A DNA stretch of 64,000 nt from Mycolicibacterium vinylchloridicum (GCF_013404075.1 NZ_JACBJQ010000031.1:1-64000); one strand, 5' to 3'; positions 40,181 through 50,430 are shown, counted from the first letter of the stretch. Made by a program: numbers and translations. The notes: a model not told the origin generated them from the sequence alone.

Positions 40181-40914
40181 AAGCTGAATTGGCACAGCAA
40201 CGTTCGTTGCTGGAGCTGGCCGAGCTGGATGCCGAGCTGGCCCGGCTCGCGCACCGGGCCGCCAACCTGCCCGAGCAACAGACCTTCGAGACGGTGCAGA
40301 CCGACCACCGCGAGGTGGGGGATCGGCTGGCCGCGCTGGCCATCGCCCTCGAGGACGTCGACGCCCAGGTGGCGCGGTTCGAAACCGAGATCGACGGGGT
40401 GCGCCAGCGCGAGGACCGCGATCGCAAGCTGCTCGACTCCGGCACTGTCAGTCCCAAGCAGCTCGAGGAATTGCAGCACGAGCTGGAGACGTTGGAGCGA
40501 AGGCAGGCCAGCCTGGAGGATTCGCTGCTCGAGGTGATGGAACGCGTCGAACAGCTGACCAGTGACCAATCTGTGGAACGCGCGAAAGCCGAAGCGCTGC
40601 AAGCGGACCTGACCACCGCCGGACACAACCGCGACGAGGCGCTGGAGGAGATCGAGAAGCAGCGCGGACAGCGCACCGCCCAACGGGACGGGATCCTGGC
40701 CGGGCTGGACGCGGGCTTGGCCCAGCTGTACGAACGGCAGCGGGCCGCCTCTGGTGTCGGTGCCGCGAGGCTGCTGGGCCGGCGGTGCGGCGCGTGCCGC
40801 ATCGAGCTGGATCGCGGCGAGCTGGCCCGGATCTCGGCCACGCCGGAGGACGAGGTGGTCCGCTGCCCCGAGTGCCAGGCGATCCTGCTGCGCCTGGGCG
40901 GGGCATCGTCGTGA
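40177..40914 (+). CDS. coiled-coil zinc-ribbon protein
   Basis: A 245-aa protein with a long antiparallel coiled coil (residues about 1-180, rich in E/L/A/R heptads) and a C-terminal C4 zinc ribbon (RRCGACRIEL...VRCPECQAIL). It belongs to the Rv2229c-type family found next to NIF3 and RNase H genes; the role is unsettled, possibly nucleic-acid binding. Both ends overlap neighbours through GTGA junctions, so the three genes form one coupled operon. Confidence 0.85.
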   Translation: MKAELAQQRSLLELAELDAELARLAHRAANLPEQQTFETVQTDHREVGDRLAALAIALEDVDAQVARFETEIDGVRQREDRDRKLLDSGTVSPKQLEELQHELETLERRQASLEDSLLEVMERVEQLTSDQSVERAKAEALQADLTTAGHNRDEALEEIEKQRGQRTAQRDGILAGLDAGLAQLYERQRAASGVGAARLLGRRCGACRIELDRGELARISATPEDEVVRCPECQAILLRLGGASS

Positions 40915-41984
40915 AGGTCCTCGTCGAGGCCGACGGCGGATCGCGGGGCAACCCCGGCCCGGCCGGGTACGGCTGTGTGGTCTGGTCGGCGGATCACCAG
41001 ACCGTGCTCGCCGAGCATGGCACGGCGATCGGGGTCACCACCAACAATGTCGCCGAATACCGCGGGCTCATCGCAGGCCTGGAAGAAGCACGGGCGCTGG
41101 GCGCCAATGAGGTTGCCGTGTCGATGGATTCGAAGCTCGTTGTCGAACAGATGACCGGCCGCTGGAAGGTCAAGCATCCCGCGATGGCCGAGCTGCAACA
41201 GCAGGCCCGTGCGCTGGCGTCGACATTTGATTCGGTGACCTACCAGTGGATTCCGCGCGAGCAGAACTCCTATGCCGACCGCCTGGCCAACGAAGCGATG
41301 GATGCTGCCGCCGCGGGAACGCCGGCCGCGGCGGTCGCCGTGCCGCCCGCGGTCTGGACCGGCAACCAGGGGGCGCCGACCCGCATGCTGCTGCTGCGGC
41401 ACGGCCAGACCGAATTCTCCCGCGAGCGGCGCTATTCGGGCCGCGGCAACCCGGAGCTGACCGAGACCGGACGCAGCCAGGCCGACGCCGCGGCGCGGTA
41501 CCTGGCCGAACGCGGTGGCATCGACGCGGTGATCTCCTCGCCGTTGCGCCGCGCCTATGACACGGCGTCCGCCGCGGCCAAGGCGCTAGGCCTGGACGTG
41601 ACGGTCGACGACGATCTGATCGAGACGGATTTCGGTGCCTGGGAAGGGCTGACGTTCGCCGAAGCCCGCCAACGCGACCCGGACCTGCACGGGCACTGGC
41701 TGCGCAACACCAGCCTGCGTCCGCCGGCCGGGGAGAGCTTCGACGATGTGCAGGAACGGATTCAGCGGTTGCGGTCGCGGATCATCGCCGAGTACCCGGG
41801 CAACACTGTCCTGGTGGTCTCGCATGTGACGCCGATCAAAACCATGCTGCGCCTTGCGCTGGACGCGGGAACCAGCATCCTGCACCGGTTGCATCTGGAT
41901 CTCGCGTCGCTGAGCATCGCAGAGTTCTATCCCGATGGCGGGTCGTCGGTGCGGCTGGTGAACCAGACCTCGTATCTGGGCTGA
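40911..41984 (+). CDS. bifunctional RNase HI / histidine phosphatase (CobC-like)
   Basis: A 357-aa fusion. Residues 1-140 are RNase HI: D in VLVEADGGSRGNPGPAGYG, E in AEYRGLI, D in VSMDSKLVVEQ and D in NSYADRLAN. After an Ala-rich linker, residues 160-357 form a histidine phosphatase with LLLRHGQTEFS (catalytic RHG), SSPLRRAYDTA and VVSHVTPIK. Rv2228c of M. tuberculosis has the same fusion, shown to have RNase H and alpha-ribazole phosphatase-type activity. It may link R-loop removal and B12 synthesis; cobD lies nearby. Confidence 0.9.
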   Translation: MKVLVEADGGSRGNPGPAGYGCVVWSADHQTVLAEHGTAIGVTTNNVAEYRGLIAGLEEARALGANEVAVSMDSKLVVEQMTGRWKVKHPAMAELQQQARALASTFDSVTYQWIPREQNSYADRLANEAMDAAAAGTPAAAVAVPPAVWTGNQGAPTRMLLLRHGQTEFSRERRYSGRGNPELTETGRSQADAAARYLAERGGIDAVISSPLRRAYDTASAAAKALGLDVTVDDDLIETDFGAWEGLTFAEARQRDPDLHGHWLRNTSLRPPAGESFDDVQERIQRLRSRIIAEYPGNTVLVVSHVTPIKTMLRLALDAGTSILHRLHLDLASLSIAEFYPDGGSSVRLVNQTSYLG

Positions 41985-41987
41985 GGC

Positions 41988-42554
41988 CTACTGTCGCAGG
42001 TGAACTCGTTCGCCGTGCGGGCCGAACAGGATGATGGCTTCTACCGGGCCGTCGACCGTCCCGAACCAGTGCGGTGTCCACGTGCTGAATTCCACGGCCT
42101 CGCCGGGGTCGATGACGAAATGCTGGTCACCCAGAATCAACTGGAGGCGACCGGACAGCACATAAAGCCACTCCTGGCCCTCGTGGGTGGGCAGTTCGGG
42201 GGGTGGGGTGCGCCGCCGCGCACTGATGCGGATCTTGAAGGCCTGCGGTCCGCCGCCGCTGTGCCGGGTCAGCGGCCAGTATGTGACCAGGTGCCTGGTG
42301 TGCGACGGGGCGCGTACCCGGGGGTCGACGGTCTCCGGCGCGCCGAGTAATTCGTCGGTGCTGACCGACAGCGCCGCGGCCAGCCGGGGCAGGTGATCGA
42401 GGGCGAGCCGGCGCTTGCCCGATTCCAGCCGGCTCAGCGTCGAGACGTCGATACCGGCCCGGGACGCGACGTCCTCGAGGGTCAGCCCGAGCCGGCCACG
42501 CAGTTCGCGCAGCCGCCTGCGCACCCTGGAATCGACGTCGTCGTTTGCCTGCAT
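41988..42554 (-). CDS. XRE-family regulator with cupin domain
   Basis: A 188-aa regulator. HTH at residues 10-65 (RRLRELRGRLGLTLEDVASRAGIDVSTLSRLESG); cupin at 105-185 (THEGQEWLYVLSGRLQLILG, VIDPGEAVEFSTWTPHWFG), which would bind a small ligand or metal. ATG 42554 is chosen because it lies directly before the HTH. It is divergent from the methyltransferase gene by 47 bases and may regulate it. Its stop lies three bases from the RNase H gene's stop. Confidence 0.85.
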   Translation of the reverse strand: MQANDDVDSRVRRRLRELRGRLGLTLEDVASRAGIDVSTLSRLESGKRRLALDHLPRLAAALSVSTDELLGAPETVDPRVRAPSHTRHLVTYWPLTRHSGGGPQAFKIRISARRRTPPPELPTHEGQEWLYVLSGRLQLILGDQHFVIDPGEAVEFSTWTPHWFGTVDGPVEAIILFGPHGERVHLRQ

Positions 42555-42601
42555 GGCAAAAGACCTTGCCACCCCGGCACTGACGTCGGCAAGCTGGGCG
42601 C

Positions 42602-43222
42602 ATGGACACCGATCACCACACCCACTGGGAAGCCCGCTACGCCGAGAAGTCACGGATCTGGAGCGGACGGCCCAACGCCCGCCTCGAAGAGATCGTCGGC
42701 GGGCTGACCGGGTCGCGTGCACTGGACCTGGGCTGCGGCGAGGGGGGTGACGCCATGTGGTTGGCCGAACACGGCTGGCAGGTCGTGGCCGTCGACGTCT
42801 CCACCACCGCGCTGGCCCGCGCCGCCGAAGACGCCGAGACCCGAGGAGTACTGGCGCACATCGATTTTCAGCAGCACGACCTGACCAAGACCCTGCCCGA
42901 GGGGCCCTTCGATCTGGTGTCGGCGCACTTCTTCCACACCACCCTGGAGATGGATCGGCTGGCGATCCTGCGCCGGGCCGCCGCCACCCTGACACCGGGC
43001 GGAACTCTGCTGATCGTCGACCACGGCGCCGCCCCGCCCTGGGCGTCGGAGGAGGTGCACCATCACCAATTCCCGCCCGCCGAGGAGGTGCTGGCCGGCC
43101 TCGCCCTGGACGACACGCAGTGGGAGACGGTTCGGCTCGGTCCGGTCGAGCGCGATGCGGTCGGGCCGGACGGTCAGCAGGGCCACCTCGTCGACAATGT
43201 GATCCAGCTGCGGCGCAAATGA
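42602..43222 (+). CDS. class I SAM-dependent methyltransferase
   Basis: A 206-aa methyltransferase with SAM-binding motif I ALDLGCGEGGDAMWLAEHG, motif II VVAVDVSTTALARA and PFDLVSAHFFHT / LTPGGTLLIVDHGA. The type resembles small tellurite-resistance/thiopurine-like methyltransferases that modify small molecules; substrate unknown. It is divergent from the XRE-cupin regulator and followed by rnpB 15 bases later. Confidence 0.85.
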   Translation: MDTDHHTHWEARYAEKSRIWSGRPNARLEEIVGGLTGSRALDLGCGEGGDAMWLAEHGWQVVAVDVSTTALARAAEDAETRGVLAHIDFQQHDLTKTLPEGPFDLVSAHFFHTTLEMDRLAILRRAAATLTPGGTLLIVDHGAAPPWASEEVHHHQFPPAEEVLAGLALDDTQWETVRLGPVERDAVGPDGQQGHLVDNVIQLRRK

Positions 43223-43237
43223 GCTAGTTTGTTCAGG

Positions 43238-43635
<398 letters not shown>

Positions 43636-43644
43636 CCCCAATCT

Positions 43645-45996
43645 CTACCGGGGCGGCACGGTCGCGTCGTAGACGAGTCCTGCCAGCCAGAACACAACGC
43701 TCTCCGACACTTCGCCCACGGGTTCACTGATAGGTGTTTTGAGAAATGCCTCAAGGGCTGCGGCTACGCGTCCGTCAACGGCCTTGGCAAAGGGAATGAA
43801 GCCGATCAAGTCGCCCCCGAGGTCCTTGAGTTCGTCGTAGATCTGGTGCTTGTTTCTGTTCGCGATCGCTCGCGCGAGGTCGACGAGATCGATGCCCATG
43901 CTTATCGCGGCAAGCCCATCGCCGACCAGCGGAATCCATCCAAAAGTCTTGTTGAATGTCTCCCACTGCTTCTCCCAGGAGGAGTCTTCGCTGTTAGCTC
44001 TATTGACAAACTGCCATTCCTGGAGTGAGTACGTCGTGACCCGTAGCTTCCTGCTCAGCTCACTCTGGTGGTACTCGGCGTCCACGGCTCTCGCCGTGTA
44101 GAAGTAGGTGACGTCCCAATCCAGCTCTGAGTCGGTGTAGGACTCGCCGCGTTCCACTAAGCCGATTACTTGCCCATCGCGGTAGAGGACGTAATGGTCG
44201 ACTCGATCCTCATCGGTGCCCACCGATATCGTGATCTTCACCGAATGATCGGTCAGTTGAGAGGGTTTGAGCTTCGGTATGGGTAGCGGCGCGATGACGC
44301 CGCCTCCGCCGTCGCCACCCCCGCCGTTGCCGCCTCCGCCGGTGCCTCCGCCACCCGAGCTGCCCGCCGTCGTGATGACAATGGGTTCGCTGTCCGCGCT
44401 GTAATTTCCTGCGGCGTCGAACGCTTGGGCGGTGTAGCTGTATTCGGTTCCCGCATAGAGGCCATTGTCGACGAAGCTCTCCCCGATCTTGACGGGCAAG
44501 ATGTTCACCTGTACGCCGTCCCGGTAGATGTCGTAGCCCTCGACTCCTACGTTGTCCGTGCTACCGAAGGCCAGCAATGTCGCAGTCGACGTCGTGATCG
44601 CGGTAGCGGTGATCGTCGGCGCCGTCGGCGGTTCGGTGTCGAGAGCCGGCGTCTTTACGACAAATGGTGTGCTGTCCAGGCTTTCGTGTCCCGCGGCATC
44701 GACGGCCCGAACGGTGTAGACGTAAGTCGTGTCGGGTTCGACTACTGAGTCGACGAACGTCGTCCCGGCTTCCACGACCGAGGAGTTGACTTTCCAGATC
44801 GTGGTCTGGACACCGGCTTGGCCGTAGTCGATGGTGTCGATGCGATAGACGTTGTATCCCGTCACCGCGACATCGTCAGTAAACCCTGAGGCCTTCAGCG
44901 ACACGCTCCACGGGGTCTGTTTTGGGCTGGCAACGGTCGGGGCTTTCGGCGCCGTGATGTCGCCACCGGGAAAGACCGGCACGATGTTCTTCGGCAGAAT
45001 GACGACCGAATACGAGCTTTGCCAACTCGGGTCTGTCGTCGCCGGCATCACAATCGAGAAGCCGCCATTGCCATCGGGTGCGAGCGCCATGATGGGGGCA
45101 GGGTGGACGATCGCGTCGCCGATGGTGAGTTGTTTTCCGCCACTGATGGTTCCGGGGTCCGTGGGCGATGTCGCCACCAGATACGCGGTGTAGTTGGACG
45201 CGGAGTACGTCAGATGGAGCGCTAAAGCGTTGTTCTTGAGCTGGGATTGGACGAACGCATTCTGTGTGTACGGCGTGGTGTAGGTGAACGTCGTCTGAGT
45301 GGCCGAGAAGGGATCTTGATTAGGGCCGCTGTAGACCTCCAACAACGCATTCTCTAGCGCCCATGACGTGTCGTTCAGCGTCGCCGGAATGTTGTTCTGT
45401 GTGGTCCCCGCTGTCGGTGACGAGATGTAGCCGCCGTACTTTGCGACATCGGATATCAGCTGACTCCACGTGCTGATTGTGACCGTTGTCGCGGCTGACG
45501 GGGCCGCTGCCGGAGCAGCAGCAGCGTTGCTCTCACCGGTTTGGCGGCGGGCGGCACCCAACATCACCCACAGGGACTCTGATTGTGCGGGGGCGCCGGG
45601 ACCTGAAGGCAGCAACGTGGACACGGCGTTGAGCGCGGTGACGCGTACCAAAGACTGGGCGGCCTTGGGTGCTTGTGGCGCCGACGTTTCCTGTGGGGCA
45701 ACGGGATCTGTGCTGTCAGCGTTGACCGGCTCGGGGTCGGGGACGATGGACGTCTTGGGGCCCTTGTTCACCTTGCCGCCGGGCGCAGTGGAGGCGCGAC
45801 GCTTGGAGTTGGCTTGAGCCCCGTGTCTTGGCCCGGCTGCGGCAGACGAACTGGCCGACGATGGCGACGAATTCGATGTCGCCTTGCCGGTCCGGGACGA
45901 CTCGTCGTCGGCCAAAGCTGGGGCCGCCAGCGCGGTTCCGACCCCCAGCATGACCGCGAGTGCGCCGACACGACCGACGTAGCGTGCATAACCCAT
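43645..45996 (-). CDS. large exported protein with fibronectin type III-like domains
   Basis: A 783-aa secreted protein: signal peptide (ARYVGRVGALAVMLGVGTAL...APALADD), a low-complexity Ser/Ala/Lys linker to about 110, a unique domain (about 170-330), three FN3-like repeats (ending YVYTVRAVDAAGHES, YSYTAQAFDAAGNYS, YFYTARAVDAEYHQS), a poly-Gly spacer between repeats two and three, and a C-terminal helical region (WIPLVGDGLAAISMGIDLVD). It probably sits on the cell surface or is secreted; function unknown. Its stop is only nine bases from the convergent rnpB 3' end. Confidence 0.75.
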   Translation of the reverse strand: MGYARYVGRVGALAVMLGVGTALAAPALADDESSRTGKATSNSSPSSASSSAAAGPRHGAQANSKRRASTAPGGKVNKGPKTSIVPDPEPVNADSTDPVAPQETSAPQAPKAAQSLVRVTALNAVSTLLPSGPGAPAQSESLWVMLGAARRQTGESNAAAAPAAAPSAATTVTISTWSQLISDVAKYGGYISSPTAGTTQNNIPATLNDTSWALENALLEVYSGPNQDPFSATQTTFTYTTPYTQNAFVQSQLKNNALALHLTYSASNYTAYLVATSPTDPGTISGGKQLTIGDAIVHPAPIMALAPDGNGGFSIVMPATTDPSWQSSYSVVILPKNIVPVFPGGDITAPKAPTVASPKQTPWSVSLKASGFTDDVAVTGYNVYRIDTIDYGQAGVQTTIWKVNSSVVEAGTTFVDSVVEPDTTYVYTVRAVDAAGHESLDSTPFVVKTPALDTEPPTAPTITATAITTSTATLLAFGSTDNVGVEGYDIYRDGVQVNILPVKIGESFVDNGLYAGTEYSYTAQAFDAAGNYSADSEPIVITTAGSSGGGGTGGGGNGGGGDGGGGVIAPLPIPKLKPSQLTDHSVKITISVGTDEDRVDHYVLYRDGQVIGLVERGESYTDSELDWDVTYFYTARAVDAEYHQSELSRKLRVTTYSLQEWQFVNRANSEDSSWEKQWETFNKTFGWIPLVGDGLAAISMGIDLVDLARAIANRNKHQIYDELKDLGGDLIGFIPFAKAVDGRVAAALEAFLKTPISEPVGEVSESVVFWLAGLVYDATVPPR

Positions 45997-46036
45997 GATT
46001 CCCCCGACGATGCGTTGCTGTGATGTGGTGATCGTG

Positions 46037-46069
46037 TCGATTCACGAGATTCAGCAAAACGTGAATCGA
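46037..46069. promoter_or_regulatory. inverted repeat upstream of the FN3 protein gene
   Basis: TCGATTCACG (46037-46046) and its exact complement (46060-46069) are separated by 13 bases, 40 bases upstream of the FN3 gene start. Spacing of 23 bases between arm starts places them on one DNA face, fitting a dimeric repressor; a terminator for the upstream GNAT gene is less likely, as there is no T-run. Confidence 0.35.
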
Positions 46070-46223
46070 TTGATGGTAAACGCAGGAGACTCGCCGTAAC
46101 CGGGAATTCGACCAGCGTGTCAAATCTACTTGCACGCGCAATAGCAGGGTGCGCTGCCGAGAATGGCAACGGTGCACGGTTACTGAGCAGGGCTTCGCTG
46201 GGATGTCCGGCTTACGGCTGCCC

Positions 46224-46790
46224 TCAGAAACTGAACGCCAAGAAGTGGTACCGCTGGGAGTCGACTTCGAACACGGCCAGGGATTGTGCTCCGAGTTTCG
46301 TGGTGGCGGTGTGCAGCGACCGGGGATTGTCCGTAGACACAAAGAGCACGCCCAGGTCGAAGCGCTCCCGATAGGCCGCCCTGGTGGCCGCATTGAATGC
46401 GGAATAGACGCCGCGGCCTCGGGCGGCCGCGTCGACGCACACCGGCCCGCGCAACGCAAAGCGCTGCTGCGCGATCGGTTTTCCGTTGAATTCCAGTGAC
46501 TCAGCGAGATCGAGCACCCGCTGGATGATCGGTGACAAGCCCGCCTGTGCGGGGGCGGGCGGATCGGTCACGGCGATGAAACCGACGACGCTGCCGTCAT
46601 CGGTCACCGCGCCGTGTACTCCGGAGGAGTCCACCGCCCAGGTGAACCAGTCCTGCGTCTGGAGATTGGAGATGAAGCCATTGGCGCGCTCCGACGGATC
46701 GAGATTTCCGACGTAGTAGCGCGCTTCCAGCGCCATCATGTCGGCAATGTCGCGCCGGGTCGCCAACCTTATCGCCACATCAGATGTCAT
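46224..46790 (-). CDS. GNAT-family acetyltransferase-like protein
   Basis: A 188-aa protein with a GNAT layout: N-terminal AIRLATRRDIADMMALEARY, the central strand VVGFIAVTDPP, an acetyl-CoA loop CVDAAARGRGVYSAFNAATR (variant of Q/RxxGxG/A) and a C-terminal LGVLFVSTDNPRSLHTATTKL. Target unknown. The ATG at 46790 gives the domain its usual start. It follows the CYTH-CHAD gene by 16 bases on the same strand, so they are probably co-transcribed. Confidence 0.75.
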   Translation of the reverse strand: MTSDVAIRLATRRDIADMMALEARYYVGNLDPSERANGFISNLQTQDWFTWAVDSSGVHGAVTDDGSVVGFIAVTDPPAPAQAGLSPIIQRVLDLAESLEFNGKPIAQQRFALRGPVCVDAAARGRGVYSAFNAATRAAYRERFDLGVLFVSTDNPRSLHTATTKLGAQSLAVFEVDSQRYHFLAFSF

Positions 46791-46806
46791 TCGGTACCCG
46801 CCGGCG

Positions 46807-48321
46807 CTAGTGCGTCTTCTTGAAGGTCTTCCGCAAGGCACTCAGGGCGTCGTCGAGCTGTTCGCGGCAGCGGTTGGCCAGGTCGTCTTCCAGCTGATAG
46901 AGCAGGCCGTAGGTGAACGTGTCCTCGCCCGCTGCGTGCGCAGCCAACGACTGCTGAGCCAGGTGGGTGCGGCTGACCACGCTATCTTGGTGATCGCCGA
47001 GCAGGGTCTGGATCGTCTTGGCCCGATCCGACACCTTGGGCTCACCGGTTGCGGCCGCAACATAGCGAAGTCGCTTGGCGCCCTTGCGAATTCGGTGTAG
47101 CGCCTCGTCGCGGTGCTCGGTGGCCGCCGCGGCGTTCTTGGCGGCCTTCTGCACCCGCTTGTAGGCCGAGTCGATGCTGACCGGTTTCGGCTCCTCACCC
47201 GGCGCGGCTTCCGGCGCCTGTGCGGCCACCAGCGCCTCGAGCGCGTCGAGTAACCGGAAGTAGCGCGTCGAGCGCATCGCGGCCAGCGACCGCCGCAGAC
47301 CGGCCTGATAGCTGCGCTTGGCCCCGGAGACCAGGCGCTCATACACCGGGCCACGGATCAGGTCGTCGGGCAGGCCCTTCAGGGCCGCCTCGTAGCGTTC
47401 GGCGAGCACCTCGGCATCGCGGGCCACACCCAGCACGGCGGCCAGCTGACGCAGCTCGTCGAGGATCCACGCGTCGTCGGTGAGGCCGAACGCGTCCTCC
47501 GATGCCTGCAGCAGGCTGCGGATCTTGCGGGTGGTCACCCGCATCTGATGGACCGAGTCATAGGTGTCGGCCCGCACGGCGCGGTCCCACACCAACAACT
47601 CGTCCACCTGCTCGGCGACCGCGCGGTGCACCGGATCCGCGGACTCCACGGCGTCCTCGGGCGCATCCGGCAGTGAGCCCGCGGTCTCGAGCACCTTCAC
47701 CAGCTTGGACCCGTGGCCCGCGGGCGCCGCGCCGGCGTCGAGCAGCCGGTTGCCCAGCCGCTTGAGCAGGTCCCTTCCACCCTCGATCTCGCCGTCGGCC
47801 AGCTCCAGCTCCCACTCGTGCCAGCGCTGTTCCTCGCCCGCTGCACCGTCGCCCGATCCCAGGGCCCACGCACTGACCTCGTCGTCGCAGAACTCCGCCA
47901 GGGCCGTGCCGTCGGCGCCGTAGAGCATCACGACATTGCGGGTCGTCGCGATCCGTGCGACCGGTGCCAGCGGGCGGTCCCGCACGACGGCCAGCACGAT
48001 GTCGAGCAACTCCTCGGGCACCGTCGTGTCACCGGCCTCGCCGGAACTGTCCAGCGGCGCCTGGACCTCGGTGCGGGCATCAGGCCCGGCGGGCAGCTTG
48101 AGATGCCAGCCGGCGTCCGGCCCACCCGTGCGGCGGCGCAGCGTGATCTTGTGGGCGGAGAGGTCCCGGTCGGGCGTGTCGAAGTACACGGCGTCCAGTG
48201 ACTGCGCGGGTTGCCGCTCCACCCGGGCCACCGTGGCGAGCCCGTCGAAGGACGGGAACACCGTGCCCGCAGGGACGTCGAACTTCTTCTCCACCTCGAC
48301 GTGGCGGTTTCCAGAACCCAT
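46807..48321 (-). CDS. CYTH-CHAD domain protein
   Basis: A 504-aa two-domain protein. Residues 1-205 are CYTH: HVEVEKKFDV (ExExK), YFDTPDRDL, ITLRRRTGG, WHEWELELADG. Residues 225-495 are CHAD, rich in conserved His/Arg/Lys (VHQMRVTTRKIRSLLQ, LHRIRKGAKRLRYVAAA, LLGDHQDSVVSR). CHAD binds inorganic polyphosphate; CYTH domains hydrolyse triphosphates or, in CYTH-CHAD fusions, may act as polyphosphate-linked triphosphatases. Position matches Rv2226. ATG 48321 with GAAGG upstream is preferred over GTG 48327. Confidence 0.9.
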   Translation of the reverse strand: MGSGNRHVEVEKKFDVPAGTVFPSFDGLATVARVERQPAQSLDAVYFDTPDRDLSAHKITLRRRTGGPDAGWHLKLPAGPDARTEVQAPLDSSGEAGDTTVPEELLDIVLAVVRDRPLAPVARIATTRNVVMLYGADGTALAEFCDDEVSAWALGSGDGAAGEEQRWHEWELELADGEIEGGRDLLKRLGNRLLDAGAAPAGHGSKLVKVLETAGSLPDAPEDAVESADPVHRAVAEQVDELLVWDRAVRADTYDSVHQMRVTTRKIRSLLQASEDAFGLTDDAWILDELRQLAAVLGVARDAEVLAERYEAALKGLPDDLIRGPVYERLVSGAKRSYQAGLRRSLAAMRSTRYFRLLDALEALVAAQAPEAAPGEEPKPVSIDSAYKRVQKAAKNAAAATEHRDEALHRIRKGAKRLRYVAAATGEPKVSDRAKTIQTLLGDHQDSVVSRTHLAQQSLAAHAAGEDTFTYGLLYQLEDDLANRCREQLDDALSALRKTFKKTH

Positions 48322-48429
48322 GTTCACCTTCGCTCGCGACGATCATCAGCGGTATGCAGTGCCGGACAGGGTGTCATACCCAAGTGAACACGACGTCTCG
48401 CCGAGATGGTGGCGAGCTGACCCACCCTG

Positions 48430-50430
48430 TCAGCTGGCGAGCTGACCCGCGAACTCGCCGGCCTGGTCCCAGGCGCGGCGCTCGGCCGTGAACGCCTGCG
48501 CCTGCTGTGCCCGGAATTCGGCGATACCGTGCGCGTTGTCAGCCAGGAACTGCTCGTAGCCGGCCATCGAGAAGGTGCCGTCGGTGATGTCGACGTCGCC
48601 GCGGCCCGCGGCCATGTCGGCCCGCAGGTCCAGGAGCTCCTCGGCGCTGACCGGGTAAAAGCCGATCCGGTCGAAGTAGCGCAGCAGCCACGGGGTTCCC
48701 GGTTCGAACGAGCGGGAGTCCTGCGGATGCCGGTGGTTCCACACCTGCGTGGTGCGCCCGACGAACTGGTAGCCGCCCGGTCCTTCCATGCCGTAGATGC
48801 ACAGATACGCACCGCCGATGCCGACGGCGTTCTCCGGTGTCCACGTGCGCGCGGGGTTGTACTTGGTGGTTACCAGCCGGTGGCGGGGATCCAGGGGAGT
48901 GGCCACCGGTGCGCCCAGGTAGACGTCGCCCAGCCCGAGCACCAGATACTGGGCGTCATAGACGATGTCGTGCACCTGCTCGACGTCGGCCAAACCGTTG
49001 ATGCGCCGGATGAATTCGATGTTCCACGGACACCACGGCGCGTCGGCGCGGACCCCGTGGATGTAGCGCTGGATCGCCTCGTGGGTGGCCGGGTCGTCCC
49101 AGGACAGCGGCAGGCGCACGGTGCGGCTGGGCACGACGAGTTCGTCGGTGGCCGGCAACGACTCCTCGGTGCGGGCCAGAAGGTCCACCAGTTCCGGTGT
49201 GCTGACGACGGCGGGATCGAACTGCACCTGAAGCGAACGAACGCCCGGAGTCAGCTCGGTGACACCGGGAACCGCACTGGCCAAAAGGGATTCGTAGAGC
49301 ACATGGACCCGGGCGCGCATCGCCAGGTCCAGCACCATCGGCCCGAATTCGACGAGCACGCCGCCGTCGCCGTCGCGGCGCACCGTCACATCGGTGCCCT
49401 CGGCGCCGACGAATCGGGTCAGCACGCCGTCGTCGGCGTCGCTGGAGGTGGAGATCACCAGCGGCATCGACGCCCGCCGATCGGCGTCGATCGTGCCGAG
49501 CGACGGCGCCCGATCGGCGCGCACCGGCACGAAGCGCACGGTGTCGCCGGGGGCCATCTGGCCGAGCTTCCACCGATCGCCCCGCACCACGGTGACCGGG
49601 CAGACGAACCCGCCCAGGCTGGGCCCGTCCGGGCCGAGCAGGATCGGGGTATCACCGGTGAAGTCCAAAGTGCCGACGCAGTAAGCATTGTCGTGAATGT
49701 TCGACGGGTGCAGGCCGGCCTCGCCGCCGTCGGTGCGGGCCCACTGCGGTTTGGGTCCCATCAGGCGTACACCCGTGCGATCGGAGTTGAAGTGCACGGT
49801 GTAATCCGTGCCGACGATCGCCGCCATATCGGCCCGGGTGAAGAACTCCGGTGCGCCGTGCGGGCCTTCGGTCACGGCGACCTGCCAGCGGTGGCCGATG
49901 GCCGGCTGTTCGTCGATGGCCGCGCGGGCCGGGCGCACAGACTGCGGGCCCGGGTCAGCACCCGTGGCCAGCACGTCGCCATCACGCAGCGGTCGGCCGT
50001 CGTGGCCGCCGAAGAGGCCCAGAGTGAATGTCGCTGCGCTGCCCAGGTATTCGGCCTCGCACAGCCCACCGGCAACCAGCACGTAGCAGCGCATGCCAGG
50101 GCCGGCAACCATCCCGACGTCCAGCACGCCGCCGGCGGGGACGGTGATCGATTGCCACATCGGCACCGGCGCGCCGTCGAGGCTCACCGGGGCGGCCGCG
50201 CCGGCGACGCACACCCGGCCGCCGTCGGGAAACCGCAGGGCCGGACCGGCTTTCGTGCACTCCAGTCCGGCGGCGCCCTCGGGGTTGCCGAGCACCCGGT
50301 TGCCGATCCGGAACGACAGATCGTCCATCGGGCCCGACGGGGGCACCCCGATATGCCAGTAGCCGACGCGGCCGGGCCAATCCTGAACGGTCGTCAGCAT
50401 TCCCGGCCGCATCACCTCGACGGTGGTCAT
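48430..50430 (-). CDS. urea amidolyase-like protein: fused AHS2 (PxpC/KipA) and AHS1 (PxpB/KipI) domains
   Basis: A 666-aa protein equal to the C-terminal carboxyltransferase part of urea carboxylase. Residues 1-300 are AHS2/KipA (PGMLTTVQDWPGRVGYWHIG, IGNRVLGNPEGAAGLECTK); residues 400-640 are AHS1/KipI (VLVEFGPMVLDLAMRARVH, VTELTPGVRSLQVQFDP). The biotin carboxylase and biotin carrier domains of full urea or guanidine carboxylases are absent, and no separate gene for them lies nearby. It follows two DUF1989 genes with an ATGA overlap. It may work with an unlinked carboxylase or in another amide pathway. Confidence 0.8.
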   Translation of the reverse strand: MTTVEVMRPGMLTTVQDWPGRVGYWHIGVPPSGPMDDLSFRIGNRVLGNPEGAAGLECTKAGPALRFPDGGRVCVAGAAAPVSLDGAPVPMWQSITVPAGGVLDVGMVAGPGMRCYVLVAGGLCEAEYLGSAATFTLGLFGGHDGRPLRDGDVLATGADPGPQSVRPARAAIDEQPAIGHRWQVAVTEGPHGAPEFFTRADMAAIVGTDYTVHFNSDRTGVRLMGPKPQWARTDGGEAGLHPSNIHDNAYCVGTLDFTGDTPILLGPDGPSLGGFVCPVTVVRGDRWKLGQMAPGDTVRFVPVRADRAPSLGTIDADRRASMPLVISTSSDADDGVLTRFVGAEGTDVTVRRDGDGGVLVEFGPMVLDLAMRARVHVLYESLLASAVPGVTELTPGVRSLQVQFDPAVVSTPELVDLLARTEESLPATDELVVPSRTVRLPLSWDDPATHEAIQRYIHGVRADAPWCPWNIEFIRRINGLADVEQVHDIVYDAQYLVLGLGDVYLGAPVATPLDPRHRLVTTKYNPARTWTPENAVGIGGAYLCIYGMEGPGGYQFVGRTTQVWNHRHPQDSRSFEPGTPWLLRYFDRIGFYPVSAEELLDLRADMAAGRGDVDITDGTFSMAGYEQFLADNAHGIAEFRAQQAQAFTAERRAWDQAGEFAGQLAS

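Noticed and set aside
48416..48434. Hairpin GCTGAC-CCACCCT-GTCAGC at the amidolyase stop
   Set aside because: The stem is only six base pairs, overlaps the coding end and is part of a short direct repeat; not strong enough to call a terminator.
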